A model generated the notes under the pieces. The model saw only the letters and a program-made list of their open reading frames with translations, was not told the DNA's origin and did no database searches. Made by a program: the position numbers and the translations under genes. A DNA stretch of 64,000 nucleotides, from the NCBI RefSeq assembly GCF_010500615.1, contig NZ_JAAGNX010000002.1, positions 1,130,361 through 1,194,360 of the forward strand, given 5' to 3'. Shown in pieces: positions 53,939-61,953 of this stretch (position 1 is the stretch's first letter; every line of letters begins with the position of its first letter). Source of the stretch: Oceanipulchritudo coccoides (GTDB lineage: Bacteria; Verrucomicrobiota; Verrucomicrobiia; Opitutales; Oceanipulchritudinaceae).

Positions 53939-56014
53939 TCAGGGGCACCCGCCATTTGCGGATCCGGGTGTGCCAAAGTCACCTGCCCCGTATTGGCTGG
54001 TGGCTGTACACCACGAGCTGCCTGAGTTGTTCTGCAAGGCATCGAGCTTTGTGGGATCGAGGCTTATCGAGGCACCGCTCGGATCAGGGAATGCGAAGCC
54101 TCCATCATAGTCGACTCTATCGATTTCAACCAGATTGTAGGAAAGGATGATCGTATCCCCAGCGTTGCTCAGGGGAAAAATCGCGCCATAAGCATAATCG
54201 ACTGGTGCGCCGCCATTGATTACCGGATCACCGTTGATTCCGAAGACGACATAATCTCCAGCTGCAACGATAAGAGAGCCCGACACGGTGAATCCGGACG
54301 CAAAATTATCAAAAATTCCCAAGCCGGATAAATCGACCACCGAACCGGTCGCATTGTAGACCTCAAACCACTCGCCCTGACTGTCCGAAACGACAGCGGG
54401 ATTTTGCATGATCTCTGTGATGACCAGATCACCGGGGGACAGGTCCGCCACGCCCAGCGGAGGAGGGGCACAGGTGTCGTTTGCGGATCCAGGTGTGCCA
54501 AGGTCACCTGCCCCGAATGGACTGGTGGCAGCACACCACGCGCTGCCTGCGTTGTTCTGCAAGGCATCGAGCATCGTGGGATTGAGGCTCATCGAGGCAC
54601 CGCTCGGATCAGGAAAAGCGATGCCTCCATCGTAGTCGACTCGATCGAATTCCACAAGGTTGTAGGAAAGGATGATCGTATCGCTGGCGTTGCCCAGGGG
54701 AAAATTCACATAAGCATAATCGACGGGTGCGCCACCATTGGTCACCGGATCGCCATTGTTTCCGAAGACGACATAATCTCCAGGTGCAACGCTGAGGGAG
54801 CCCGTCACGGTGAATCCGGCCGCGAGGTCGTCAACAATTTCCAAGCCGGATAAATCGACCACCACACCGGTCGCATTGTAGACCTCAAACCACTCGCCCT
54901 GGCTGTCCGAAACGACAGCGGGATTTTGCATGATCTCGGTGATGACCAGATCACCGGGGGACAGGTTCGCCACGCCCAGTCCGGTCGAGTCAATCCCGTC
55001 ACAGTCTTGATCTATTCCGTCGAGAGGAATTTCAGGAGCACCTGGGAAAACTGTGGGATCCAGATCATTGCAATCACTGCCGCCGTGGGCGCCTGAATCG
55101 TACCCGTCGTAATCCTGATCGTAATCGCTCAGGCCGTCGCAATCCTGATCGACGCCGTCGTACCAGATTTCCGTGGCTTCGGGATTAATCGCCGGATCGC
55201 CGTCATCACAATCGCCGCTCGTCCGGATCAAAGCTGAACCGGCAAAATATCCGGGTGGTTGGTCATAGCTGTCAATACTCACACCGTCGGAGTAGAGATC
55301 GCCGTCAAGGTCGCGGTACCAGGATTTCATGAGACTGCCATTGCCCACCGCAGTCCAATTGAAGGTGTAGGTTTTGCTGGGATAGGCGATATCGACCGGG
55401 TTGATGACCACCAGCTCGAACCCGTCGTTGTCGATGTTGGTCACTTGCGGAAGCAGCAGGATTGGATTAGCGGCATCATATATGCCTGTTACCGTCACCA
55501 CCGGGGGTGACGCGAAATTGTAGTCGAAAGCAACCCGTCCAAGGCTTGTCGCTTCCGATGGCAGCATCGGGTCAGTGGTCCGCGATTCCGTTCCGTGGCG
55601 GACCGTGCCAGCGGCCAGCGAGTACAGGGCATAGGGAGTCGGGCTGATCTTTTGCCGTGGTCCAAGAAGGGCGAAGTCCGCCGGATCAACACTGGCGCCC
55701 GGTCGTACCTCAATCTCCAGCCAGGCTTGCTCGCCAGTGAATATTGCCGCGCTGAAGTCCAGCTCCACCGAAAATACGCCGCCGGCCACGTCGACATTGT
55801 CCAGCACCAGGGTGCCGTTCAGTTGATTGCCGGCAAAGGCATTATCATAGGCCGTGAAGGTCATGTCATACGGCCCGTCCGCCGGTGCCCCAGCATCTTC
55901 AAGCACGCCTTGGTAAGTGAAGCCCGGATGCATGGGCTCCGCTTGTAGTCCACTCACCAGCACGCCCATTAATACCACAAATAGCCCGCTCCCTGTACAT
56001 CCGTTCGATTTCAT
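53939..56014 (-). CDS. secreted protein with MopE-like metal-binding repeats and two lamin-tail-like domains
   Basis: 691 residues. Signal peptide ending LQA. Residues about 25-135 resemble the exported 'FTYQGVLEDAGAPADGPYDM' domain seen in bacterial secreted/tail-fibre-like proteins (ends GPRQKISPTPYALYSLAAG). About residues 264-343 have two copies of the Asp/Cys-rich MopE-type motif (GDCDDGDPAINPEATEIWYD, DGVDQDCDG), a putative metal-binding repeat. The rest is two lamin-tail-like (LTD) domains, each opening SPGDLVITEIMQNPAVVSDS and ending GTPGSAN, 175 residues apart and almost identical over long stretches. Probably cell-surface or extracellular; function unknown. Confidence 0.85.
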   Translation of the reverse strand: MKSNGCTGSGLFVVLMGVLVSGLQAEPMHPGFTYQGVLEDAGAPADGPYDMTFTAYDNAFAGNQLNGTLVLDNVDVAGGVFSVELDFSAAIFTGEQAWLEIEVRPGASVDPADFALLGPRQKISPTPYALYSLAAGTVRHGTESRTTDPMLPSEATSLGRVAFDYNFASPPVVTVTGIYDAANPILLLPQVTNIDNDGFELVVINPVDIAYPSKTYTFNWTAVGNGSLMKSWYRDLDGDLYSDGVSIDSYDQPPGYFAGSALIRTSGDCDDGDPAINPEATEIWYDGVDQDCDGLSDYDQDYDGYDSGAHGGSDCNDLDPTVFPGAPEIPLDGIDQDCDGIDSTGLGVANLSPGDLVITEIMQNPAVVSDSQGEWFEVYNATGVVVDLSGLEIVDDLAAGFTVTGSLSVAPGDYVVFGNNGDPVTNGGAPVDYAYVNFPLGNASDTIILSYNLVEFDRVDYDGGIAFPDPSGASMSLNPTMLDALQNNAGSAWCAATSPFGAGDLGTPGSANDTCAPPPLGVADLSPGDLVITEIMQNPAVVSDSQGEWFEVYNATGSVVDLSGLGIFDNFASGFTVSGSLIVAAGDYVVFGINGDPVINGGAPVDYAYGAIFPLSNAGDTIILSYNLVEIDRVDYDGGFAFPDPSGASISLDPTKLDALQNNSGSSWCTATSQYGAGDFGTPGSANGGCP
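53942..54976 (-). repeat. recent in-frame tandem duplication of a lamin-tail-like domain
   Basis: Two 525-nt copies (landmark TTTGCGGATCC at 53955 and 54480 on the plus strand) with very high DNA similarity. Divergence is largely in short patches, such as YVNFPLGNAS against YGAIFPLSNAG. Confidence 0.9.
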
Positions 56015-56555
56015 GAATCTGAGATATCAAGCAGCGGTCCCACTGGCAACCTTAATATAAATAACAGGAATATGGATTATTAAGTGCGCTTATGTGGTGG
56101 GTTGGTTTTATTTAGAAACTACGAAATGCACGAATCGAGCGAAAGGGTGATCCTCACCCCTCCTCCAGCGCCTCGATTTGCTCCTCCACCCATGCCTCAA
56201 TCTGGTCGGCCGCCCAGCGGCTTGCTTAACGACGCATCGGCGTCAACAGAACCCCAGGTCTTTGATCCAACTGACGGCCGAAGGCCGGAATCCATACCAG
56301 CCCCGGCCAACGGCCGGGGTGAAGGAGGCATCATCATCGCAAGGGCTGGAAGCCCGCCTCCATGCCATTGTCATTCCCGGTCAAGTAACCCAGCCCTCCG
56401 GCCCGCTGCGCAGGCCTACAAGCTGGGCTGGTATGGCATGGGCCGTTGGCCCATTCGGCCAGGCGGGCCGTGAGGATTTTTGGCGTGTTGGGGGGCATGG
56501 GTTCCGGGGGCGTAGCTTTAGTGATTCATTCACCAGATATGCTCAAATTTCTCTA
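56015..56555. other. 541-bp intergenic region with palindrome cluster and a possible gene remnant
   Basis: Short plus-strand frames here have no recognisable content. On the minus strand, 56154-56225 is open and would end a protein with ...DQIEAWVEEQIEALEEG, possibly the 3' scrap of a lost gene. The rest is rich in inverted repeats (next entry). Otherwise I see nothing. Confidence 0.5.
56292..56454. repeat. cluster of short palindromes (REP-like)
   Basis: Nested and adjacent hairpins: CCCCGGCC-AAC-GGCCGGGG (56301-56319); GGAGGC (56324-56329) pairing with GCCTCC (56356-56361) around GGGCT-GGA-AGCCC (56343-56355); ATGGGCC-GTT-GGCCCAT (56438-56454); and an outer 12-bp pair CCATACCAGCCC (56292-56303) / GGGCTGGTATGG (56425-56436). 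This looks like a REP/BIME-type or small MITE-like element. Confidence 0.55.
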
Positions 56556-57395
56556 TCAATTTTCATTCAGGCCTATCGCTCGACTCCCGTGCTTTATCTT
56601 TTCCATACTCTCTATCTGGATCACATCCCTTGGGGCCATAGTGGTGGAAAGGGTGCGGACGATTGACCAGCGGAAATTTCCGGGTTTTCGCTCTTTCAGA
56701 AGCTTGTTTCCACCGTGCCCGGTCTTGGCATAGGTTCCCCATCGTCCCCATAGGCCGTCGCTGCCGTAGGCGGAGCCAATGTAGGTTTCCCCGGTCGACA
56801 TGTCCACGATCCGGTAAATCCCGGCATTCGCTTTCAGGGCCGCCTTCCAATCGCGGTGTGCCCGGGGATCCGCGAAGATGGACCGTAACTGTTCGTAGCT
56901 CAGAGAGACTTCCTGATAGCCGGGGAAAAGTGTGGATACCGTGACAGGCAGTATTTCGTAGATGTCCAGGTCCTTCCATTGATGCCACCCGCGTGGATTT
57001 CTCCACTGAACGATAAGTCGGTCCCGGTAGGATCTAAGGGATTCAATCTCTTCTAGATCGTAATGTATCCTCGGTATTGTATCTTCATGGGCTTTAAGCA
57101 TCCATTCGGGCATGTTGGGCCAGTCGGATTTTTTTAAGGGTCGGCTTCCATTAACCCGGTAAGCGCCATAAAACTGGGCCTTGTTAGATTCGATACCAAG
57201 GAAGGAAAGCAAAACTTGGCAGCCATGAAATGGCCGAACCGTTTCTTTTTGTTCAGCTTGGTATAGGTCAAATAGGCCTTCTTTTATTATTTGTCTGATT
57301 GACCGACCTTGGTGATCTACGTGACGAACAAGTTTAATCTGATTCCCCGGGACATTAAGGCCATCGGCAATGAAGAGCTCTTTAACACTTAGCAT
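56556..57395 (-). CDS. GIY-YIG nuclease domain protein
   Basis: 279 residues. The C-terminal third is a GIY-YIG endonuclease domain: GIY at 192-194, YIG at 205-207, the conserved Arg at 218 and a Glu at 262 (IESMEKIKHG) near the end. The N-terminal 185 residues are not recognised; they contain aromatic/charged patches that may bind DNA or a partner. It starts 75 nt after the stop of the mrr-like gene on the same strand, so it is probably in the same operon and part of the defence island. Substrate unknown. Confidence 0.82.
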   Translation of the reverse strand: MLSVKELFIADGLNVPGNQIKLVRHVDHQGRSIRQIIKEGLFDLYQAEQKETVRPFHGCQVLLSFLGIESNKAQFYGAYRVNGSRPLKKSDWPNMPEWMLKAHEDTIPRIHYDLEEIESLRSYRDRLIVQWRNPRGWHQWKDLDIYEILPVTVSTLFPGYQEVSLSYEQLRSIFADPRAHRDWKAALKANAGIYRIVDMSTGETYIGSAYGSDGLWGRWGTYAKTGHGGNKLLKERKPGNFRWSIVRTLSTTMAPRDVIQIESMEKIKHGSRAIGLNEN

Positions 57396-57470
57396 AATCT
57401 ACGCTCAATTCGTTTTAAGTTTAGTTCCCGAAAACCATGCCTTTCCGAAAACTTTTGCTGCATCGATGGA

Positions 57471-58412
57471 TCAATCCTCAAAATAATCGGAATCGAGGCG
57501 CTTGAGCTCAACAGTACGGATGGTTGATACGCCGATGTTATGTTCTATCATGAGGTCGGCCAGACGTTGACCGTTGATGAGGATGACTTTTTGTTGAACA
57601 TTATCGGCATATTCAATCGCAGTTGTTTTGAAGCCACTTGTTGTTATGAATACACCTTTGTCCGCTTGTTTTCCCGCAAGCGCCCCCACAAAACTTTGGA
57701 TTTCCTTCCGTCCTATTGTTGATTCTGCTTGGTAGCGTTTGGCTTGGATGTAAATCACATCCAGGCCGAGTCGGTCTTCGCTGATGATGCCGTCGATCCC
57801 TCCGTCGTTGGATTTCTGGGTCACTTGGGCGGCTTCCTCGCGGGAACCGCCGTAGCCCATGGCGAAGAGGAGGTCGACGACGAGCTGCTCGAAATGGTAC
57901 GGGTTCATTGCCTGCATATTTTCCAATAGCTCTCCGGCCAGGGAATCATTGAGCTCGTTGTAGGCTGTGTCGATGCGATCATCTGGTGTGGTTGTTTCCA
58001 GTTCAACTACTGTTTCTGAACCCGTTCGTCCTTTCTTTTTGCGCTTTGCTGAAGCTTCCTCCCATGCTTCCACATATCCATCAAGATTCTTCAAGTCTGC
58101 AGGAGTTATTGGCCCTTGATGCTGTCTCAGGTAATCCTTGCCGGCCTGAGTTATCTCGTAGGTGAATTTTTCCGTGGGATGTTTGGAAATGAATTTTGCT
58201 TTCACCAAAGAACTCATCGCCCAGCCAGCCCGATTCTGGATACGGAGATGACCGCTATTAAGACGAGAGTTACGGATTTCATCCGGGAAAGCATATCGAT
58301 CGGCGATCTTTTGAGCAGCTGTTCGTCTAATGATGGGTTCCTGTTCTGCTAACTCCAGAAGGGGTCTTAGGAATTCGTCCCAGGTAGGGCATTGGGTTGG
58401 TTTGTTTTGCAT
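57471..58412 (-). CDS. mrr: Mrr-type restriction endonuclease
   Basis: Numbered from ATG 58412 (313 residues). An N-terminal winged-helix-like domain (about 5-105: KIADRYAFPD, NRAGWAMSSLVKAKFI, YEITQAGKDYL), a charged linker (KRKKKGR), then an Mrr_cat PD-(D/E)xK-type domain: FEQLVVDLLFAMGY at 174-187, Asp207 in GGIDG, and Q223-x-K225 in YIQAKRY, ending with a GVFITTSGF strand. This is a classic methylation-directed (type IV) Mrr family protein. I prefer ATG 58412 (GGAG 10 nt upstream). An upstream GTG at 58430 overlaps the stop of the hsdR-like remnant (GTGA) and would add six residues. Confidence 0.9.
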   Translation of the reverse strand: MQNKPTQCPTWDEFLRPLLELAEQEPIIRRTAAQKIADRYAFPDEIRNSRLNSGHLRIQNRAGWAMSSLVKAKFISKHPTEKFTYEITQAGKDYLRQHQGPITPADLKNLDGYVEAWEEASAKRKKKGRTGSETVVELETTTPDDRIDTAYNELNDSLAGELLENMQAMNPYHFEQLVVDLLFAMGYGGSREEAAQVTQKSNDGGIDGIISEDRLGLDVIYIQAKRYQAESTIGRKEIQSFVGALAGKQADKGVFITTSGFKTTAIEYADNVQQKVILINGQRLADLMIEHNIGVSTIRTVELKRLDSDYFED

Positions 58413-58426
58413 AATCTTAGCGCTCC

Positions 58427-58525
58427 TCACGCACTCTTGTACTTCTTAAAATTCTCGGCCTGTTCAAAGACCTCCTTGTAGACCTCGTCCCGGTCGACGG
58501 GCGGGTAGTCGTTTTCTTGGGCATG
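58427..58525 (-). pseudogene. 3' remnant of a type I restriction hsdR-like gene
   Basis: Reading the minus strand, 32 codons up to the TGA at 58427-58429 give ...NDYPPVDRDEVYKEVFEQ and AENFKKYKSA, which strongly resembles the extreme C terminus of type I restriction R subunits. An in-frame stop (TAA) lies a few codons upstream of the recognisable part, so nothing else of the gene survives. Its last codons touch the mrr start region (GTGA), indicating that mrr originally sat downstream of an hsdR-like gene. Confidence 0.6.
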
Positions 58526-58580
58526 GGGGGATTAAATGAATTGAGAGCTGAATCCCGAGCTGATCGGTCCGGGGTATACG

Positions 58581-58593
58581 TCTAATGATTAGA
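58581..58593. promoter_or_regulatory. 13-bp palindrome between divergent mrr and HNH genes
   Basis: TCTAAT-G-ATTAGA is a perfect palindrome in the AT-rich divergent intergenic region, a plausible operator or promoter element for one or both nuclease genes. No further support. Confidence 0.3.
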
Positions 58594-58678
58594 TTCCCTA
58601 TTTTGAAGAAAAATCGCGTCTAAATGGTAAAAACTTCCTCCTGGACAAAAGCCTACGCAGCAAATACTCCTCTTTTCG

Positions 58679-59662
58679 ATGTCGGGGTACATGGATAGGG
58701 AGGCGCGCAAGGCGACTTTTCAGCGGATTCTTCCGTATTTAGGGAAGGCCGTGCCCGCGTCGTTTATTCAAAAGACAGGTGAAGCCCTTCCAGGTCTTGA
58801 TCGACTCCACAATCTTATTGAAGGCATCTACAAACCTGCAGGCGGTGACTACGCACTGAGCATCGCCAGCATGTTGAAGAATCCCTATGCGGACCGGGTT
58901 GAGTACAATCCTGACCGATCCTGGTATTTTGATTACAGTCCAAAGGCCGGCTCGCTGAAATCGGCGGTCAATGCATCCTTGTTCAATTGCCTGGGGGACA
59001 AGGAACCGGTTTTGGTACTGAAGCAGCTCAGTGATAAGACTGGACCGAACGGAACCCGTTATCGTCTTCTCGGACTGGGGCTGCTTGAAGGATATGATGA
59101 GCAAGTCCGCCTCTTCCGCATTCGGGGCATGCGGATTGAGGAAATCTATGAGTACCTGGGCGAGGGGATGGTCATGGAAGATGACCTGATCGATACAGCA
59201 ATACAGCTTGAGGCACTGGAGGCATGGAATCCCTTCGAGGATCCAAATCGCCGCCTCTATCGGGTAAATGCCCAGAAGAGGAGCCAGCATTTCCGGCGTA
59301 TCGTCCTTGGCAACTACAACTCCACCTGCGCGGTGACGGGTCAGCGCTTTGAATTGAATGACATTGTCGAAGCCGAGGCGGCGCATGTCATTTCAAAGGA
59401 ACAGAACGGTACGGATAATCCAAAGAACGGAATTGCGATGAGCCGATCCGTTCACTGGGCCTTCGATAAAGGGCTCTTTACCTTGTCAGACCAGTATGAG
59501 GTGCTGATCCATCCCGAAGCGAAGGCTGCAAAAATTCAAAATTTCCCACTTTTTGAATTGGATCGAAAGAAAATTTATCTACCCGATGAAGAATACTTCC
59601 ATCCCCACCAGGAAGCCCTTCAGTGGCATCGGGATGAGATTTGGGGCAAGTTTGCGGGGTAA
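58679..59662 (+). CDS. HNH endonuclease (HNH_2-like)
   Basis: 327 residues. The C-terminal part (about 205-300) has the HNH pattern of restriction-associated HNH_2 domains: CAVTG at 217-221, AAHVI with His236, NPKNGI with Asn250, and HWAFDKGLFTL with His259. The first 200 residues are a predicted DNA-recognition or target-sensing region without recognised motif. ATG 58691 (residue 5) is a possible alternative start. It is divergent from mrr and ends the defence cluster; a role in cutting foreign or modified DNA is inferred from domain and context. Confidence 0.85.
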   Translation: MSGYMDREARKATFQRILPYLGKAVPASFIQKTGEALPGLDRLHNLIEGIYKPAGGDYALSIASMLKNPYADRVEYNPDRSWYFDYSPKAGSLKSAVNASLFNCLGDKEPVLVLKQLSDKTGPNGTRYRLLGLGLLEGYDEQVRLFRIRGMRIEEIYEYLGEGMVMEDDLIDTAIQLEALEAWNPFEDPNRRLYRVNAQKRSQHFRRIVLGNYNSTCAVTGQRFELNDIVEAEAAHVISKEQNGTDNPKNGIAMSRSVHWAFDKGLFTLSDQYEVLIHPEAKAAKIQNFPLFELDRKKIYLPDEEYFHPHQEALQWHRDEIWGKFAG

Positions 59663-59681
59663 GGCCAACTGAGTTTCCTGT

Positions 59682-60281
59682 TTAAAACTCCGGGACTTTC
59701 TCCTTTTTCTTCTCACTCTTTTTTAGGGCCTTATCGAATTCTTCAAGAACTAGCGGGCTAAGGATTGTAAGCTTCATTGTGTATGGGGAATAATAGGCTA
59801 ATTTCCCATCGTTGCTAACAAGGACCTCTTGGCGGATCAGTCGAGAGAAGACGCTTGCATCGTGCGAGTGGGTGGCCTTCCAGAAATTGGCATAGGGCTT
59901 TAGGGCTGCCTCCAGTTGCTTTTCTGTCCAGCGATGCGGAAGACGGTATTCCACCGCAATTGCTCGGAGGTCAGGACGATTGAAATAAACAGTCGCCGTC
60001 AGCTTCCCCTCTTTAAATGTGCGGACCTTGTAAGGACCTTTGATCCTCGGTGAAATGGACCCATTCCATGGAATCCCAAAATGCAGGTATTGCGGAACAC
60101 TGTCAGCAACCTGTGATCCGTACAGGTCATAGTAATATCGAGTATCGTATCCTAAATCTTCTGAGGCAGCGGACAGCATCCAGGGAAACAAAATGGAAAT
60201 AGAGATTCCTGCCTTCAGAATTCTAAACCAGTAGTTTTGGGAGGTTGAAATAAAAGTAGAGTGGTCCGGCATGGGCTGCAC
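59682..60281 (-). CDS. exported or membrane-anchored protein of unknown function
   Basis: 199 residues with a hydrophobic segment at about 22-38 (ILKAGISISILFPWMLSA) that could be a signal peptide or anchor after a long N terminus. The mature part has a YDTRYYYDLYG start and a Lys-rich end (KKSEKKKEKV). No family recognised. Confidence 0.65.
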   Translation of the reverse strand: MQPMPDHSTFISTSQNYWFRILKAGISISILFPWMLSAASEDLGYDTRYYYDLYGSQVADSVPQYLHFGIPWNGSISPRIKGPYKVRTFKEGKLTATVYFNRPDLRAIAVEYRLPHRWTEKQLEAALKPYANFWKATHSHDASVFSRLIRQEVLVSNDGKLAYYSPYTMKLTILSPLVLEEFDKALKKSEKKKEKVPEF

Positions 60282-60615
60282 CCTATTTTCAGGATTTCGT
60301 ATTGTCCAGATGATTGGAGTTACCCTTTTACTGAAAGTCCCCTGGTATTAATTAAGTGAGCCCGCTTCTGCTCACCTCACCCCTCCACTCGCCGCTCCGC
60401 CTCAGGGATGAGCTCATTCAAATCCTCGACCAAGGGCAAGAGGACAGTGTCGGCTGCGGACGTCGGCGATGACGAAGAGCTTGAGGAGGGTGAATTGGAG
60501 ACGTTCAAAAAAATATTGTAAAGGATACTTGACATGTTAAGTCTGCTTTACATGTTAAGGATACTTTACATCTAAAATCAATTAACACGAATAAGAAAAC
60601 GAATAGGAAATGATT
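60282..60615. other. intergenic region: degraded minus-strand frame plus operator-like repeats
   Basis: On the minus strand, 60377-60465 reads ...VLLPLVEDLNELIPEAERR to a TGA, and a different frame just upstream reads ERLQFTLLKLFVIADV; together they look like the C-terminal end of one protein broken by a frameshift. The right part holds the 18-bp repeats described separately. Confidence 0.45.
60528..60577 (+). promoter_or_regulatory. three 18-bp-spaced direct repeats (likely operators of the XRE regulator)
   Basis: CTTGACATGTTAAG (60528-60541), CTTTACATGTTAAG (60546-60559) and CTTTACATCTAAAA (60564-60577), each exactly 18 bp apart, upstream of the membrane-protein/XRE gene pair. The first contains a consensus -35 hexamer TTGACA and the last a -10-like TAAAAT. 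Sites overlapping a promoter at a regular period suggest binding by the adjacent regulator, giving autoregulation. Confidence 0.6.
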
Positions 60616-61011
60616 ATGGAAACCATGTGCGAACCGAACAAAACTTACCGCAGACAGATGCTGATCTGGGCCATCACATATTGCGTGGTGACCTATGGTT
60701 CCGTCTATACTTTGAAGAACGCGGGAATCGAGCATTTCGGTCTGCGGACCCTGATTGCCCTGCTACCGATGTTACCCATTGCCTGGGTGGGGATCATCAT
60801 CATGCGGTTCATCCGTTCCCTTGATGAACTGCAGCGGAAGATGCAATTTGAAGCTGTTGTCTTCTCCGCGGTCATGACCGGCCTTCTCACGGGGGCCTAT
60901 GGCTTCATGGAAGGGGTGGGCTATCCCGAGCTGGATACCGTTTGGGTCCTTCCGATGTTGATGGTCCTCTGGGTTGTTGGACAGGCTCTTGCACGAAAGC
61001 GTTACCAATGA
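60616..61011 (+). CDS. four-TM small membrane protein paired with an XRE regulator
   Basis: 131 residues from ATG 60616, preferred over ATG 60610 because AGGAA sits 6 nt before it. Hydrophobic segments at about 17-32, 44-62, 78-97 and 108-124, with a basic end. The gene overlaps the XRE gene by 4 nt (ATGA). Such membrane protein/HTH pairs are widespread; the membrane partner is usually uncharacterised. Confidence 0.8.
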   Translation: METMCEPNKTYRRQMLIWAITYCVVTYGSVYTLKNAGIEHFGLRTLIALLPMLPIAWVGIIIMRFIRSLDELQRKMQFEAVVFSAVMTGLLTGAYGFMEGVGYPELDTVWVLPMLMVLWVVGQALARKRYQ

Positions 61012-61214
61012 AGAACTCACTGAAAGAATTGCGCAATGAGGCGGGTTGGTCGCAGGCTACGCTCGGGGAGAAGCTGGGCGTATCGCGGCAGACCATCATT
61101 GCGCTGGAAAACGGAAAATACGATCCCAGCCTGAAGCTGGCCTTTTCCCTGGCGCATGTCTTCGAGCGCCGGATCGAGGACATCTTCACCCACGAATCCG
61201 GCGATGAAGGTTGA
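61008..61214 (+). CDS. XRE/Cro-type helix-turn-helix transcriptional regulator
   Basis: 68 residues from ATG 61008, which overlaps the upstream stop (ATGA). Contains a full HTH (WSQATLGEKLGVSRQTIIALE) followed by the usual SLKLAFSLAHVFERRIEDIF helices of small DNA-binding regulators. It is translationally coupled to the membrane protein; the 18-bp direct repeats upstream of the pair are likely its binding sites. Confidence 0.9.
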   Translation: MKNSLKELRNEAGWSQATLGEKLGVSRQTIIALENGKYDPSLKLAFSLAHVFERRIEDIFTHESGDEG

Positions 61215-61338
61215 GGGAAAATAACTACCCTGTCCCCATTTCCCGTTTGAACCACCATCGGGAAGAGATCTTTCTAAGGTCAGCATCGTAGGGCGGAAAG
61301 GTATTGATTCATCTTTCTGAGATGCTTATCAGGCCTTT

Positions 61339-61767
61339 ATGCGCTTGGATAGGTTTTGCAAATTAGTCGGAGTATCGCTCCTTTTATTTATCTGGTTGCC
61401 GATGCTGTGGGCATTCATTGCATCCAGCCTTTTTTCCTACGATCTGGAACAAATAATTGGGCCAATCGGTGGAGGACCAGCGCCGTCGTCACTTTTTCCC
61501 CTCTTTATGACGGTATCCATTTTTATGACCTGGTTTGGTGTCTTCGCCTTGGCGATCTGGACATTCTTCCCGGGTAATTGGTTGGAACGGATCATCCGTT
61601 GGCTGAATCACGGTGGAAATGAAATTCATCTAACCAAAATTGTCCTTGATGAGATTCAAGAGGAGACTGCTCTGCCTATACTCGAAGAGTCTTCCTCCGT
61701 AGCAGAAATTCCAGAGGTAGAAGGTCATCCAGACCAACGGTACATGCCGCCGGGATCTCGGTCATAG
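61339..61767 (+). CDS. small two-TM membrane protein of unknown function
   Basis: 142 residues with two hydrophobic segments (about 8-30 and 50-74) and a hydrophilic Glu-rich C-terminal tail (residues 95-130). No recognised family and no strong ribosome-binding site; real gene status is moderately supported by its composition. Confidence 0.6.
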   Translation: MRLDRFCKLVGVSLLLFIWLPMLWAFIASSLFSYDLEQIIGPIGGGPAPSSLFPLFMTVSIFMTWFGVFALAIWTFFPGNWLERIIRWLNHGGNEIHLTKIVLDEIQEETALPILEESSSVAEIPEVEGHPDQRYMPPGSRS

Positions 61768-61792
61768 GCGATAATCTCTGCAGTGCCTTACC

Positions 61793-61842
61793 GCGCCCCT
61801 TTCGCCCACGCCTGCTAGGCTTCGGGGGACTTTTCGGGGCGC
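61793..61842. repeat. inverted repeat in the 61768-61953 intergenic gap
   Basis: GCGCCCC (61793-61799) pairs with GGGGCGC (61836-61842), with an inner GCCT-GCT-AGGC hairpin, followed within 10 nt by a short T-run. A weak terminator or palindromic repeat; no protein-coding content recognised here. Confidence 0.35.
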
Positions 61843-61953
61843 CAACTTTTTACTGCGCGTCACCCCCTGTTTAGCTCTTCCATGCGCGACTCCATGCGTG
61901 CAAGCGTCCTGAAAATAATTGCCACGGAGTCGTGTAAGCGGCAATGAGTCCCT

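Noticed and set aside
56084..56666. Overlapping plus-strand frames of 129 and 162 codons
   Set aside because: Pro/Arg-rich translations caused by the palindromic GC-rich DNA; no start signals or family features.
61793..61860. Possible tRNA-like or attC-like fold (GCCTGCTAGGC hairpin, TTCG loops)
   Set aside because: No cloverleaf or conserved tRNA bases, and no integron integrase nearby.
61762..61944. 60-codon minus-strand frame before the SBP gene
   Set aside because: Basic, low-information translation in a short gap containing inverted repeats; no support for expression.
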